Origin: Gemmatimonadaceae bacterium
GTDB taxonomy: Bacteria > Gemmatimonadota > Gemmatimonadetes > Gemmatimonadales > Gemmatimonadaceae
Direction of reading: 5' to 3'
NCBI GenBank assembly: GCA_019637445.1
Contig: JAHBVS010000001.1
Coordinates: 1,213,586-1,277,585 of the forward strand
DNA length: 64,000 nucleotides
Under the pieces are notes generated by a model. It had not been told where the DNA came from. It saw only the letters and a program-made list of their open reading frames with translations, and searched no databases. Each line of letters starts with the position of its first letter. The first letter of the stretch is position 1. Shown piece after piece: positions 51,341 through 58,793 of this stretch. Position numbers and translations under genes: made by a program.

Positions 51341-51352
51341 ATCGGTAGGATA
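51341..51352 (-). promoter_or_regulatory. leaderless-type -10 box before the export gene
   Basis: On the minus strand TATCCT (51352-51347), then ACCGAT, then the ATG at 51340. It has the same geometry as five other genes here. It may also drive the thioesterase/NRPS-PKS operon, since no terminator is visible after the export gene. Confidence 0.55.
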
Positions 51353-51607
51353 CAGGCGGACGCACGAAGCGCGCCACTGCTCAAACGGCCCGTTGCGTCT
51401 GCGCGGCAGCCATCCCTTCCCTCCTGTTGCCGCCACGCATCGCCACGTTGGCTCGCGGCGAGTCTCGCCTGGCACGCAAGATCATTTGAATCATGCACTT
51501 ACATGAAGCGCGACCCCCCGCACGTAAATTGCGGGATGATAGTCCGCCGTCTCCCTGTTCGACCTCCGCGCAGGGCCGATGTTGCGCATCCATCCCGCAC
51601 GCTCTCA

Positions 51608-52543
51608 ATGACCGTTAGCGACCAACTCCGCCGCCCGCCGCTTACGCTTGTGGTGAACAGCCACGAATGGCACCTCCGGTCCCTGGAGAGCATCCTGGGA
51701 CCTCATGGCTACGCGGTGCTTCGCGCCTACAACGGCAAGCAGGCGGTGGAGCGCGCCATCAGCGCGCACCCGGACCTCATCATCATCGATGCGGACCTGC
51801 CTGACCGGGACGGGCTTGACGTGTGCCGGGAGCTGCGCGCACTCCCGAGTGTGAGTGGTTACACACCGATCTTGATCACGAGCGCGGGCCAGCAGAGCCG
51901 TCAGAAGCGCATTGAGGCGCTCCGAGCCGGCGCCTGGGATTTTATCGGTGCCACCTTCGATGGCGAGGAGCTGCCGCTGCGCCTCGACGCGTTCGTGCGC
52001 GCCAAGCAGGAAACGGATCGGATGCGCGAGGAAAGCCTGCTGGACGAACTGACCGGCCTGTACAACCTGCGCGGCCTGGCGCGGCGCGCGCGCGAGTTGG
52101 GCTCGTCCGCGTTCCGGCAGCGTGAAGCGTTCGCCTGTCTCGTAATCGCCCCTCTCAGGGGAGAATCGGCGGCTGATGCCTCCACCGACGCATGGGAAGC
52201 GGCGACGCTCACCCGCCTCGCGAAGATCTTGCTCCGGCTGGGACGTACCTCGGATGCCATCGGCACCCTCGGACCCGGCGAGTTCGCCATCGTCGCGCAG
52301 GGGACGGATCCGGCGGGCGCCGAAAAGTTCGCTGAGCGGCTGGCCAATGCGGCGAGTGAACTCTTCGGTGCCGAAGGTATCCAGCTCGCGGTGGGATACG
52401 ACGCGGTGTCGAACTACAACGACGCGCCGATTGACCCCAGCGACATGCTCACGCGCGCTTCGGCGGCGATGCGTGCCTCGCGGACGGCGTCTGCGGGGAC
52501 TCGCCGCTCAAGCATCCGGCGCTTTGAGGCGTCGCTGAACTAG
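51608..52543 (+). CDS. degenerate receiver - degenerate GGDEF protein
   Basis: This is a 311-residue cytosolic protein. The receiver-like domain (10-130) keeps the phosphoacceptor Asp61 (IIIDADLPDRDG), but the metal-binding acidic pair is replaced (VVNSHEW), and the switch Lys is not where it should be (FIGATFDGEE). The second domain (about 145-300) opens with the GGDEF-family DELTGLYNLRGL, but the signature reads GPGEF, so diguanylate cyclase activity is unlikely. It probably senses or relays by binding. Start: ATG 51608; ATG 51536, 24 codons upstream, sits 5 nt after TAAATT and is a leaderless alternative. The 255-bp divergent space to the export gene holds both promoters. It overlaps the kinase gene tail to tail by 4 nt. 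Confidence 0.78.
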   Translation: MTVSDQLRRPPLTLVVNSHEWHLRSLESILGPHGYAVLRAYNGKQAVERAISAHPDLIIIDADLPDRDGLDVCRELRALPSVSGYTPILITSAGQQSRQKRIEALRAGAWDFIGATFDGEELPLRLDAFVRAKQETDRMREESLLDELTGLYNLRGLARRARELGSSAFRQREAFACLVIAPLRGESAADASTDAWEAATLTRLAKILLRLGRTSDAIGTLGPGEFAIVAQGTDPAGAEKFAERLANAASELFGAEGIQLAVGYDAVSNYNDAPIDPSDMLTRASAAMRASRTASAGTRRSSIRRFEASLN

Positions 52544-54936
52544 CTTCCCCGCGTGCCCTGCACGCGGAGGAGGCCCCGCGACGGTGTCACGCGCTCGTCC
52601 TCGGTGCGGTAACCCGAGAGATACGAGTAGTAGCGATACGCGCCAGCCGCCTGCACGTCATTCAGAATCGCGCCGAGAATGCGGATGGGAAGACGCGTGA
52701 TGTCTTGGAGCCGCGCGCCGGCCAATTCGCGATCGGTTACGCCGTTCCGGAGCACCATTACGAGCGTGCCCGTCAGGGACGCGAGCACCAAGGGATCGAC
52801 ACCGGCGCCCAGCGGCGGGCTGTCGAAGATGATGGCTTGGTAGTCCCCACGCAGTTCCATCATCAGCCGCGCCATCTCCGGGGAGGCCATCAGTTCCGGC
52901 GCGCTCTGTCGACGCATCCCCGCCGGTATGAAGTCGAATCCGCCGTCTCGAATGGTCAGCGTGACATCCCCGCGGCTCACCTCTCCCGCGAGCAAGTTCG
53001 TCAGGCCAGGCACGCGCGGGGTTCCGAGCGTACGGTGGAGATACCCGCGCCGGTTGTCGCCGTCCACCAATAGAGTGCGGCGGCCCGACATGGCGAAGCT
53101 CTTGGCAAGTTGGTGCGAGGTGAAGGACTTGCCGTCGCCGCTACCCGGCGAGGTGATGGTCGTCGCGAAGGGGCCCGCGACACCGTGTGCGTAGAGCAGC
53201 GACATACGGACGCTGCGCACCGCCTCCAGCAACTGGTCGGCGTCCTCCTCGCGCGTGGTCCCGTTGCGACCGGTCCGGAGCAACGGCAAGGCGCCGAGGA
53301 TCTGCAGGCCGAGGTCGCGCGTGACCTGGCTCGGGTAGCGCAGCCGGCGATCGAGCCGGTCGAGCAGCAGCGCCAGCGCCAGCCCGAGACAGAGCCCGCC
53401 GAATCCCGATCCAGCGAACAGGATGATGACCTGGTCGCGCACAGGCCGCGTGGGCGGCACTGCCGTGTCCAGCACCCGGACGTCGGGCGCTGCGCTCAGT
53501 TCGGAGAGGCGAGCCTGCTCGTAGGCGGACTGTAGTTCCGTGAAGATCATCTGCGCGACATCGACGTTCCGCTCGAGCCGATTCTCCTCGGTCACTCGCG
53601 CGGGAATCTGTTGCATCTCGCGCGAGGAGGCGGCGATGCGCTCGTCGAACTGCGCAACGGATGCGCTCAGATTGTTGACCAGCGCGCGCGCCTGAGACGG
53701 AATGGTCTGGTTCTCCAGCGCAGCGATCTCGCGCTCCAACTGCTGCAACGGTGCGTGCGTCTCGGAGAAGATCAGCCGCAGCTGGCGCGCTTCCGCACGC
53801 TTCGACGTCAACAGCTCGAGCGAGGTCGTCAGCTCGCGTGACTCACGCACCGCGGGGATCGTTCCCAGCGACACCACGATCGATTGGCCGGTGTCATTCG
53901 CCTGCTGCAAGGCGCGCTGCACAGCCTCGCGGTCCCGAATCAGCGCGTCGCGCTCGAGGCGCAGGTTGAAGAACGCCTCGCGCACGGGATCGCGCGTCTC
54001 CGCGAGGCCCGAGGCGATGGGCGTCGCCCCGCGATCGCTCGGCAGCGTGATCGTCCGCACCTTGAAGCTCTCCAGCGCCGTCTCGGCACCGGCGAGATCG
54101 CGCCGCGAGTTCTCGAGCTGCTCGCGCAACACCTGCGAGACGACGGTCAGCTTGTCCCGCTTGAGCAGCGTGGCGACCTCGACGAAGCGTTCGGCGACAG
54201 CGTTTACGGTCGCTGCCGTCGCCACGGGGTCGTCGCCCCGCATCGAGAGGCGGAGCAGGGATCCGTTCAGCGGAAGGTTGATGCCAAGCTCGCTGGCAAG
54301 CTTCACGGCGGCGTCGCGGGGCACGCGGACGCGGAAGCCGAGCCCACGTTCGACCTCGAGTGCACCCGGCACCCAGAGAAAGCCGTACTCGCGCCCAAGC
54401 GAGTCTCCGACGGCGGCCTCTTCGATCACCACGCGCTCGTTGTTGCTCACCCGGAGCAGAAGGACGCGGCCGGCCGCGTTCTTTCGGACCCGATACTCAC
54501 CAGGCGCAAACTGTTCGCGCACAGCGAACCCGCGGAATACGGCTGAGTCACCGGGCGAGTCCAACTCGAGATACAGCCGCGCCTCGCGCACCACGTAGTC
54601 CAGAACCGCCCAGGATCGCGCGAGCTCCATCCAGCCCGGTCCTTCAAGCAGCGGGGCGGCCTGAAGCGGGTTCGCTGGCGCCCCGCGCAGGGCGACCGGA
54701 GGCACCTGAATCGAGGCCTGGGCCTCGTACAGCGGCTTCACCACCCGCGACAGGCCGTAGCCTCCACCCAGTCCGAGCACGAAGAGCGAGAGGATGAGCC
54801 AGCGAAAGCGCCAGACCGCCGCCAGTGAGCGGCGGATGTCCATTCCTCCCCCAGCTTCCTCTTCGTCTGTGAATGCCTCAGCCTGCTGGCCGGGGCCGAC
54901 CGGCTGCAGTCGCGTTTCGATCTGATTCGAGTTCAT
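52540..54936 (-). CDS. Wzc-like polysaccharide co-polymerase and BY-kinase
   Basis: This is a 798-residue inner-membrane protein. An N-terminal cytoplasmic stretch is followed by a membrane helix (WLILSLFVLGLGGGYGLS), a large periplasmic Wzz/GNVR region with coiled coils, and a second helix (VIILFAGSGFGGLCLGLALALLL). The cytoplasmic tyrosine kinase has Walker A SPGSGDGKS (596-604), Walker A' TLLVDGD and Walker B AIIFDSPPLG. The C-terminus carries a tyrosine cluster, YRYYSYLSGY, the autophosphorylation site that controls chain length and export. The ATG at 54936 is chosen because the longer frame adds 35 residues of poor composition that run into the intergenic region. A -10-like TATATT (54986-54981) lies 45 nt upstream. 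Its expected antagonist is the PHP phosphatase at 29,731. Confidence 0.93.
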   Translation of the reverse strand: MNSNQIETRLQPVGPGQQAEAFTDEEEAGGGMDIRRSLAAVWRFRWLILSLFVLGLGGGYGLSRVVKPLYEAQASIQVPPVALRGAPANPLQAAPLLEGPGWMELARSWAVLDYVVREARLYLELDSPGDSAVFRGFAVREQFAPGEYRVRKNAAGRVLLLRVSNNERVVIEEAAVGDSLGREYGFLWVPGALEVERGLGFRVRVPRDAAVKLASELGINLPLNGSLLRLSMRGDDPVATAATVNAVAERFVEVATLLKRDKLTVVSQVLREQLENSRRDLAGAETALESFKVRTITLPSDRGATPIASGLAETRDPVREAFFNLRLERDALIRDREAVQRALQQANDTGQSIVVSLGTIPAVRESRELTTSLELLTSKRAEARQLRLIFSETHAPLQQLEREIAALENQTIPSQARALVNNLSASVAQFDERIAASSREMQQIPARVTEENRLERNVDVAQMIFTELQSAYEQARLSELSAAPDVRVLDTAVPPTRPVRDQVIILFAGSGFGGLCLGLALALLLDRLDRRLRYPSQVTRDLGLQILGALPLLRTGRNGTTREEDADQLLEAVRSVRMSLLYAHGVAGPFATTITSPGSGDGKSFTSHQLAKSFAMSGRRTLLVDGDNRRGYLHRTLGTPRVPGLTNLLAGEVSRGDVTLTIRDGGFDFIPAGMRRQSAPELMASPEMARLMMELRGDYQAIIFDSPPLGAGVDPLVLASLTGTLVMVLRNGVTDRELAGARLQDITRLPIRILGAILNDVQAAGAYRYYSYLSGYRTEDERVTPSRGLLRVQGTRGS

Positions 54937-55012
54937 GCGGAGAGGACGGGACTGGGAATGGGTCCGGGGACCAAACAACGAATATACGGCGGAACCGTCA
55001 CATTTCTCACTA

Positions 55013-55041
55013 TTGACGAGTCCACGCCACGGTGATACCAC
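55013..55041 (+). promoter_or_regulatory. extended -10 promoter before the response regulator
   Basis: TTGACG (55013-55018), 17 bp and TACCAC (55036-55041), with an upstream TG at the extended -10 position. Transcription would begin near 55048, about 40 nt before the ATG. It is divergent from the kinase gene. Confidence 0.45.
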
Positions 55042-55088
55042 TATGGCTCTGGTGACCCATTTGTTGCGCTAGCGCGACGATTGGACGA

Positions 55089-56627
55089 ATGCCGTTTGAC
55101 CGCCGCCTTCCCCCCCGCGACTGGCCCCCTGTGACTGGACTGAACCCGGATTCGACGAGTACCGCTGAGCACTCCCTCGTGCCTAGCGAGTTCCGCGCCA
55201 GCCTCAACGTGCTCCTCATCGATGACGAGCGCACGCTCCGGGAGACCTGTAGGTCCATCCTGACCTCGCTTGGCTACCGCGTGGAAGTCGCCTCGAAGGG
55301 AGAGGAGGGGCTCAATCTCCTGCAGCGCCGCACGTTCGACATCGTCCTCACTGACCTGTATCTGCCCGACGTCACCGGCCTGGAGCTCTGCCAGGCCGCG
55401 CTCGAGCGGGCGCCCGAGACCCTTGTCGTCGTCATGACCGGGAATCCCAGTGTGGCGTCCAACGTCGAAGTGCTGCGGGCGGGCGCCTGGGACTATCTCC
55501 CGAAGCCTTTCTCCGCCACGCACCTCGAGATCCTGATTGGTCGGGCTGCCCACACCGTCATGGTCTCACGCGAGTCCGGCGAGGGCCCGGCCGATCCGGA
55601 CGGCGACAGCAACGCCCCGCTCGGCTCCTCCGTCGCGTTTCAGCGCTGCCTGGCGCTGGCCCGGAAGGTGGCTGCCACCGACGCCTCGGTGTTCATCACC
55701 GGCGAGACGGGGTCGGGCAAGGAGATGATTGCGCAGTACATCCACTCCAAGAGTCGGCGACGCAATCGCCCGATCGTCGCCGTAAACTGCGCGGCCTTTC
55801 CCGAGGGCCTGCTGGAGTCGGAGATGTTCGGTCACGTGCGGGGATCGTTTACGGGGGCCGTTCGGGACAAGGAAGGCCTGCTGGAATCGGCCAACGGCGG
55901 GACGATGTTCCTGGACGAACTCACCGAGATGCCGAAGTCGTTACAGGCCAAGCTGCTGCGCGTCATTCAGGACGGCGTTGTGCGACGGGTCGGGAGCAAC
56001 TCGACCAGCAGCGTCGTGAACATCCGGTTCATTGCGGCTTCCAACCGCGATCCCGACCGAGCGGTGGCTGACGGAGCGCTCCGCGAGGACCTGTTCTACC
56101 GGTTGCGTGTCGTGCCGATTGCGATTCCGCCACTTCGGGAACGCCCCGGCGACGTCGCGTTGCTGAGCGAGCACTTCCTGCAGAGGTACTGGCGGCAGCA
56201 TCGCGGCATCGAGGAGCGCTGTCCCTCGCTGACGGAGGACGCGATTCGGGCGCTGCAGGCCTACGGGTGGCCGGGCAACGTCCGGGAGCTGCAGAACGCG
56301 TTGGAACACGCGGTTGTCTTGTTGGAACCTGGCCAGTCGGTCGGCGCGGCGGACATCCCGCTGCACGGGGAGTCGCGCTCCCGGCCGCTCTCAGGAAGCG
56401 CGATGGAGTGGTCGCCCGATCTGTTGCAGGAGAGTTACCACTCGGCCCGCGACCGGGTCATCGCGCAGTTTGAAAGGCGCTACATTGAGGAACTGGTGGT
56501 TGCGGCAGGCGGAAACATGTCGAAGGCGGCCCGCATCGCGGGTGTTGATCGCACGACGCTGTACCGGCTGATGGAACGGCACGGTTTGCAGCGCGAGGCG
56601 GTGGTAAGTCCGAACCGGAGCGCATAG
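55089..56627 (+). CDS. NtrC-family sigma-54 response regulator
   Basis: This 512-residue enhancer-binding protein has a receiver (about 39-155) with VLLIDDE, phosphoacceptor Asp89 (VLTDLYLPD) and Lys139. The AAA+ domain (175-410) has Walker A GETGSGKE (205-212), the sigma-54 contact loop GSFTGA (252-257, normally GAFTGA) and Walker B GTMFLDEL (271-278). A Fis-type helix-turn-helix (NMSKAARIAGVDRTTLYRLM) lies near 478-497. It should activate sigma-54 promoters when phosphorylated by the adjacent kinase. Its targets are likely EPS genes, yet I found no well-spaced -24/-12 promoter in the window. The 38-residue N-terminal extension before the receiver is low in structure; the true start could be later. 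Confidence 0.92.
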   Translation: MPFDRRLPPRDWPPVTGLNPDSTSTAEHSLVPSEFRASLNVLLIDDERTLRETCRSILTSLGYRVEVASKGEEGLNLLQRRTFDIVLTDLYLPDVTGLELCQAALERAPETLVVVMTGNPSVASNVEVLRAGAWDYLPKPFSATHLEILIGRAAHTVMVSRESGEGPADPDGDSNAPLGSSVAFQRCLALARKVAATDASVFITGETGSGKEMIAQYIHSKSRRRNRPIVAVNCAAFPEGLLESEMFGHVRGSFTGAVRDKEGLLESANGGTMFLDELTEMPKSLQAKLLRVIQDGVVRRVGSNSTSSVVNIRFIAASNRDPDRAVADGALREDLFYRLRVVPIAIPPLRERPGDVALLSEHFLQRYWRQHRGIEERCPSLTEDAIRALQAYGWPGNVRELQNALEHAVVLLEPGQSVGAADIPLHGESRSRPLSGSAMEWSPDLLQESYHSARDRVIAQFERRYIEELVVAAGGNMSKAARIAGVDRTTLYRLMERHGLQREAVVSPNRSA

Positions 56628-57761
56628 TTGGCTGAACCCTCCCTCACCATTCGCTACTCCCCGCGGCCCGGCCACCTGCGCGCCATGGCCGCGGGTGGGG
56701 CACGCGCGGAGCTGGAGACGCATCCCAGCGTTCGGCGAGCGGGTGAGACGGTGCGGCAGCTCTGGGAAACGGTCCTGGAAGAGTCGTTTGAGGCCAGCGA
56801 GACGCGCGCGGTGATCGAGTGGGTCGTGCTCGCGATCGACCACGCCTCGCGCGACCATGAGTTCCCGCCACCCGAGGGGTCCAGCGCGCTGACTCGATTC
56901 CTCGTCGAGCGCGTTGCCTCGAAGACGCTGGAGTACCTCGAGGCCGATGACAGTGCGGAGAAGGCCGACGTACTGCGGGTCCTCCGCGGTATCGATCGGG
57001 TGCGTCAATTCGTCGAGCCGGACTGGGACCGCTACTTCTCTTCCCAGATCTCCGGTCCCGACGGTCTGAACTTGGTCCTCGAGGTCGCGCACGACCTGAG
57101 GTCCCCCCTGACGTCCATCCGCTGTCTCGCCGAGACCATCGAGCGGGGGCTGTCAGGTCCCGTGACGGAGCTCCAACGCCGCCAGCTACGCCTGATCTAC
57201 AGCGCATCGCACGGCCTCGGGTCGATGGCAACGGACGTCATCGAAATGGCGCGCCGCGGCGATGTCCTGGTGGACGGTGAGTTGGTACCGTTCTCCCTCT
57301 CCGAGTTGTTGGGCGGCGTGGCCGATATGGTGCGGCCGATCGCCGAGGAGAAGGATCTGACCTTCGCCTTCCAGCAACTGCCGACGGACCAGCGCATCGG
57401 GCTACCCTTCGTCCTCAGCCGCATCCTGCTCAACCTCGTGACGAACGCCCTCAAGTTCACCGACGAGGGCGGCGTAGAGGTGCGGCTGCGGGCCACGTCC
57501 ATCTCCCGGGTGGAAATGTCCGTCGTGGACACGGGACGCGGCATCCCAGCGGAGGCGATTCCGGACCTGTTCCGGCCCTTCCGTCGATCCACGGCGAGAG
57601 CCGGACGCTCCGGCTACCTGTTCTCGGGAACAGGGCTGGGCCTAGCGCTCTGCCGGAAGCTCCTTCGCGCAATGGGATCTGAGCTCAAGTTTGAGACGCA
57701 GCTAGGTGTGGGCACTCGCTTCTATTTCGAAACCGACCTGCCCCCGACGTCGCACCTGTAG
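56628..57761 (+). CDS. soluble sensor histidine kinase
   Basis: This is a 377-residue cytosolic kinase without membrane helices. An N-terminal helical region of unknown fold (about 25-140) is followed by the dimerisation H-box EVAHDLRSPLTSI with His155. The ATP-binding domain has ILLNLVTNALKF (N box), DTGRGIP (G1) and FSGTGLGLALCRKLL (G2). The TTG start directly follows the regulator stop codon (TAGTTG), with GGAG 7 nt upstream, so the two are co-translated as a two-component pair. The signal is probably an internal cue since there is no periplasmic domain. Confidence 0.92.
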   Translation: MAEPSLTIRYSPRPGHLRAMAAGGARAELETHPSVRRAGETVRQLWETVLEESFEASETRAVIEWVVLAIDHASRDHEFPPPEGSSALTRFLVERVASKTLEYLEADDSAEKADVLRVLRGIDRVRQFVEPDWDRYFSSQISGPDGLNLVLEVAHDLRSPLTSIRCLAETIERGLSGPVTELQRRQLRLIYSASHGLGSMATDVIEMARRGDVLVDGELVPFSLSELLGGVADMVRPIAEEKDLTFAFQQLPTDQRIGLPFVLSRILLNLVTNALKFTDEGGVEVRLRATSISRVEMSVVDTGRGIPAEAIPDLFRPFRRSTARAGRSGYLFSGTGLGLALCRKLLRAMGSELKFETQLGVGTRFYFETDLPPTSHL

Positions 57762-57812
57762 CCGCATCACACACTGTTGCGTCGGACCAACAACAGTCGC
57801 TTAGGCTCGAGA

Positions 57813-57830
57813 TGTGACGTAGTCGTCACA
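57813..57830. promoter_or_regulatory. 18-bp palindromic operator upstream of the sugar transferase
   Basis: TGTGACGTAGTCGTCACA: perfect 7-bp arms with a 4-bp centre. Its outer halves TGTGA/TCACA are those of CRP-family sites, but the spacing is 8 instead of 6. It abuts a possible promoter (-35-like GTCACA at 57825-57830, -10-like TATATA at 57849-57854), so a bound regulator would control initiation of EPS synthesis. A second nested repeat, ACACT/AGTGT, follows at 57828-57843. Confidence 0.6.
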
Positions 57831-57918
57831 CTATACAAAGTGTTGTAGTATATAGCCTTACGGCGTCTGGCGAGCCCTCGGCATCGCGGCACGAGATGTG
57901 CGGATTGTGGTTGCCGCT

Positions 57919-58638
57919 ATGACTACTTTCGGGCTGCACACCGTAAATACGAGGCTCCTCAGCAGCGAGCTCGCGCGTGAGCTGCCCGAGGATCACCCGC
58001 ATGCACGTGAGCGGGGGCGCCGCGTCCTGAATGTCATCGTGGCCGCCGTCGGGCTCATCGTGACCGCACCGCTGTTCGCGCTGATTGCCGTGGCGATCAA
58101 GCTGACGGATTCGGGGCCGGTGTTCTATCGGCAGCGCCGGGTCGGCCTTTGTCTCCGGAATACCCAGGGTGGCAACTTCCGCCGTCAGGTAGACCTCGGC
58201 GGGCGCCCCTTCGTCATCTACAAGTTCCGGACGATGCGCGTGGCGAAGCCTGGTGCCGACGCGCAGGTGTGGGCGTCCGAGAACGATCCGCGCATCACGA
58301 AGCTGGGTCGATTCCTCCGCAAGACGCGCTTGGACGAGTTGCCGCAGCTGTACAATGTGCTGAAGGGCGACATGAACGTCGTCGGCCCGCGCCCCGAGCA
58401 GCCGGAAATCTTCCAGACCCTCCGGACCGAGGTTCCGAGCTACCCCATTCGGCAGCGCGTCCGTCCTGGAATCACCGGTCAGGCCCAGATTTCCCTGCAC
58501 TACGACACCTGCGTCGAAGACGTGAAGAAGAAGGTCCAGGCGGATCTCGAGTACATCGAGCGGCAGTCCGTGCTGACTGACCTGCGCATCATGCTGATGA
58601 CGGTACCAGTCGTCATTTTCAGGAAGGGAGGCTGGTAG
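57919..58638 (+). CDS. polyprenyl-phosphate sugar-1-phosphate transferase (EPS initiation)
   Basis: This 239-residue bacterial sugar transferase attaches the first sugar-phosphate of the repeat unit to undecaprenyl phosphate. One hydrophobic re-entrant helix (NVIVAAVGLIVTAPLFALIAVAIKL, in two runs near 38-62) is followed by the catalytic domain with GPVFYRQRRVG, FVIYKFRTM, RITKLGRFLRKTRLDELPQL, the catalytic-type PRPEQPE and RPGITGQAQ. It is the minimal type, lacking the large WbaP N-terminus. Start: ATG 57919, or GTG 57898 seven codons upstream; neither has a clear Shine-Dalgarno. It is a single-gene unit behind the palindromic operator and closed by a strong terminator. Confidence 0.93.
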   Translation: MTTFGLHTVNTRLLSSELARELPEDHPHARERGRRVLNVIVAAVGLIVTAPLFALIAVAIKLTDSGPVFYRQRRVGLCLRNTQGGNFRRQVDLGGRPFVIYKFRTMRVAKPGADAQVWASENDPRITKLGRFLRKTRLDELPQLYNVLKGDMNVVGPRPEQPEIFQTLRTEVPSYPIRQRVRPGITGQAQISLHYDTCVEDVKKKVQADLEYIERQSVLTDLRIMLMTVPVVIFRKGGW

Positions 58639-58693
58639 TACCTTCCTGAGGTGAGGCGACTCCCCCGCATCATGGGCGTTTCAGCGCCCACTC

Positions 58694-58729
58694 GCGTGGC
58701 TCGACCGGAGTGCTCTGGTCGAGCCACGC
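58694..58729 (+). terminator. intrinsic terminator after the sugar transferase
   Basis: There is a perfect 13-bp stem, GCGTGGCTCGACC (58694-58706) with its complement at 58717-58729, a 10-nt loop, then CTATTTCT. It lies 56 nt after the stop. Confidence 0.75.
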
Positions 58730-58748
58730 CTATTTCTGCCGAGTCGGA

Positions 58749-58768
58749 GCACTGCCGCGCGGCAGTGC
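58749..58768. promoter_or_regulatory. 20-bp perfect palindrome upstream of the aminotransferase gene
   Basis: GCACTGCCGCGCGGCAGTGC is perfectly self-complementary with no spacer. It lies 26 nt before the GTG start of the DegT-family gene and just after the terminator, a position suited to an operator for the two-gene unit that follows. Confidence 0.5.
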
Positions 58769-58793
58769 GTGACACCGCGCTCTGGTAGGCGGA

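Noticed and set aside
57773-57797. ACTGTTG/CAACAGT inverted repeat after the histidine kinase gene
   Set aside because: The 7-bp stem has an 11-nt loop and no T-run; too weak to call a terminator.
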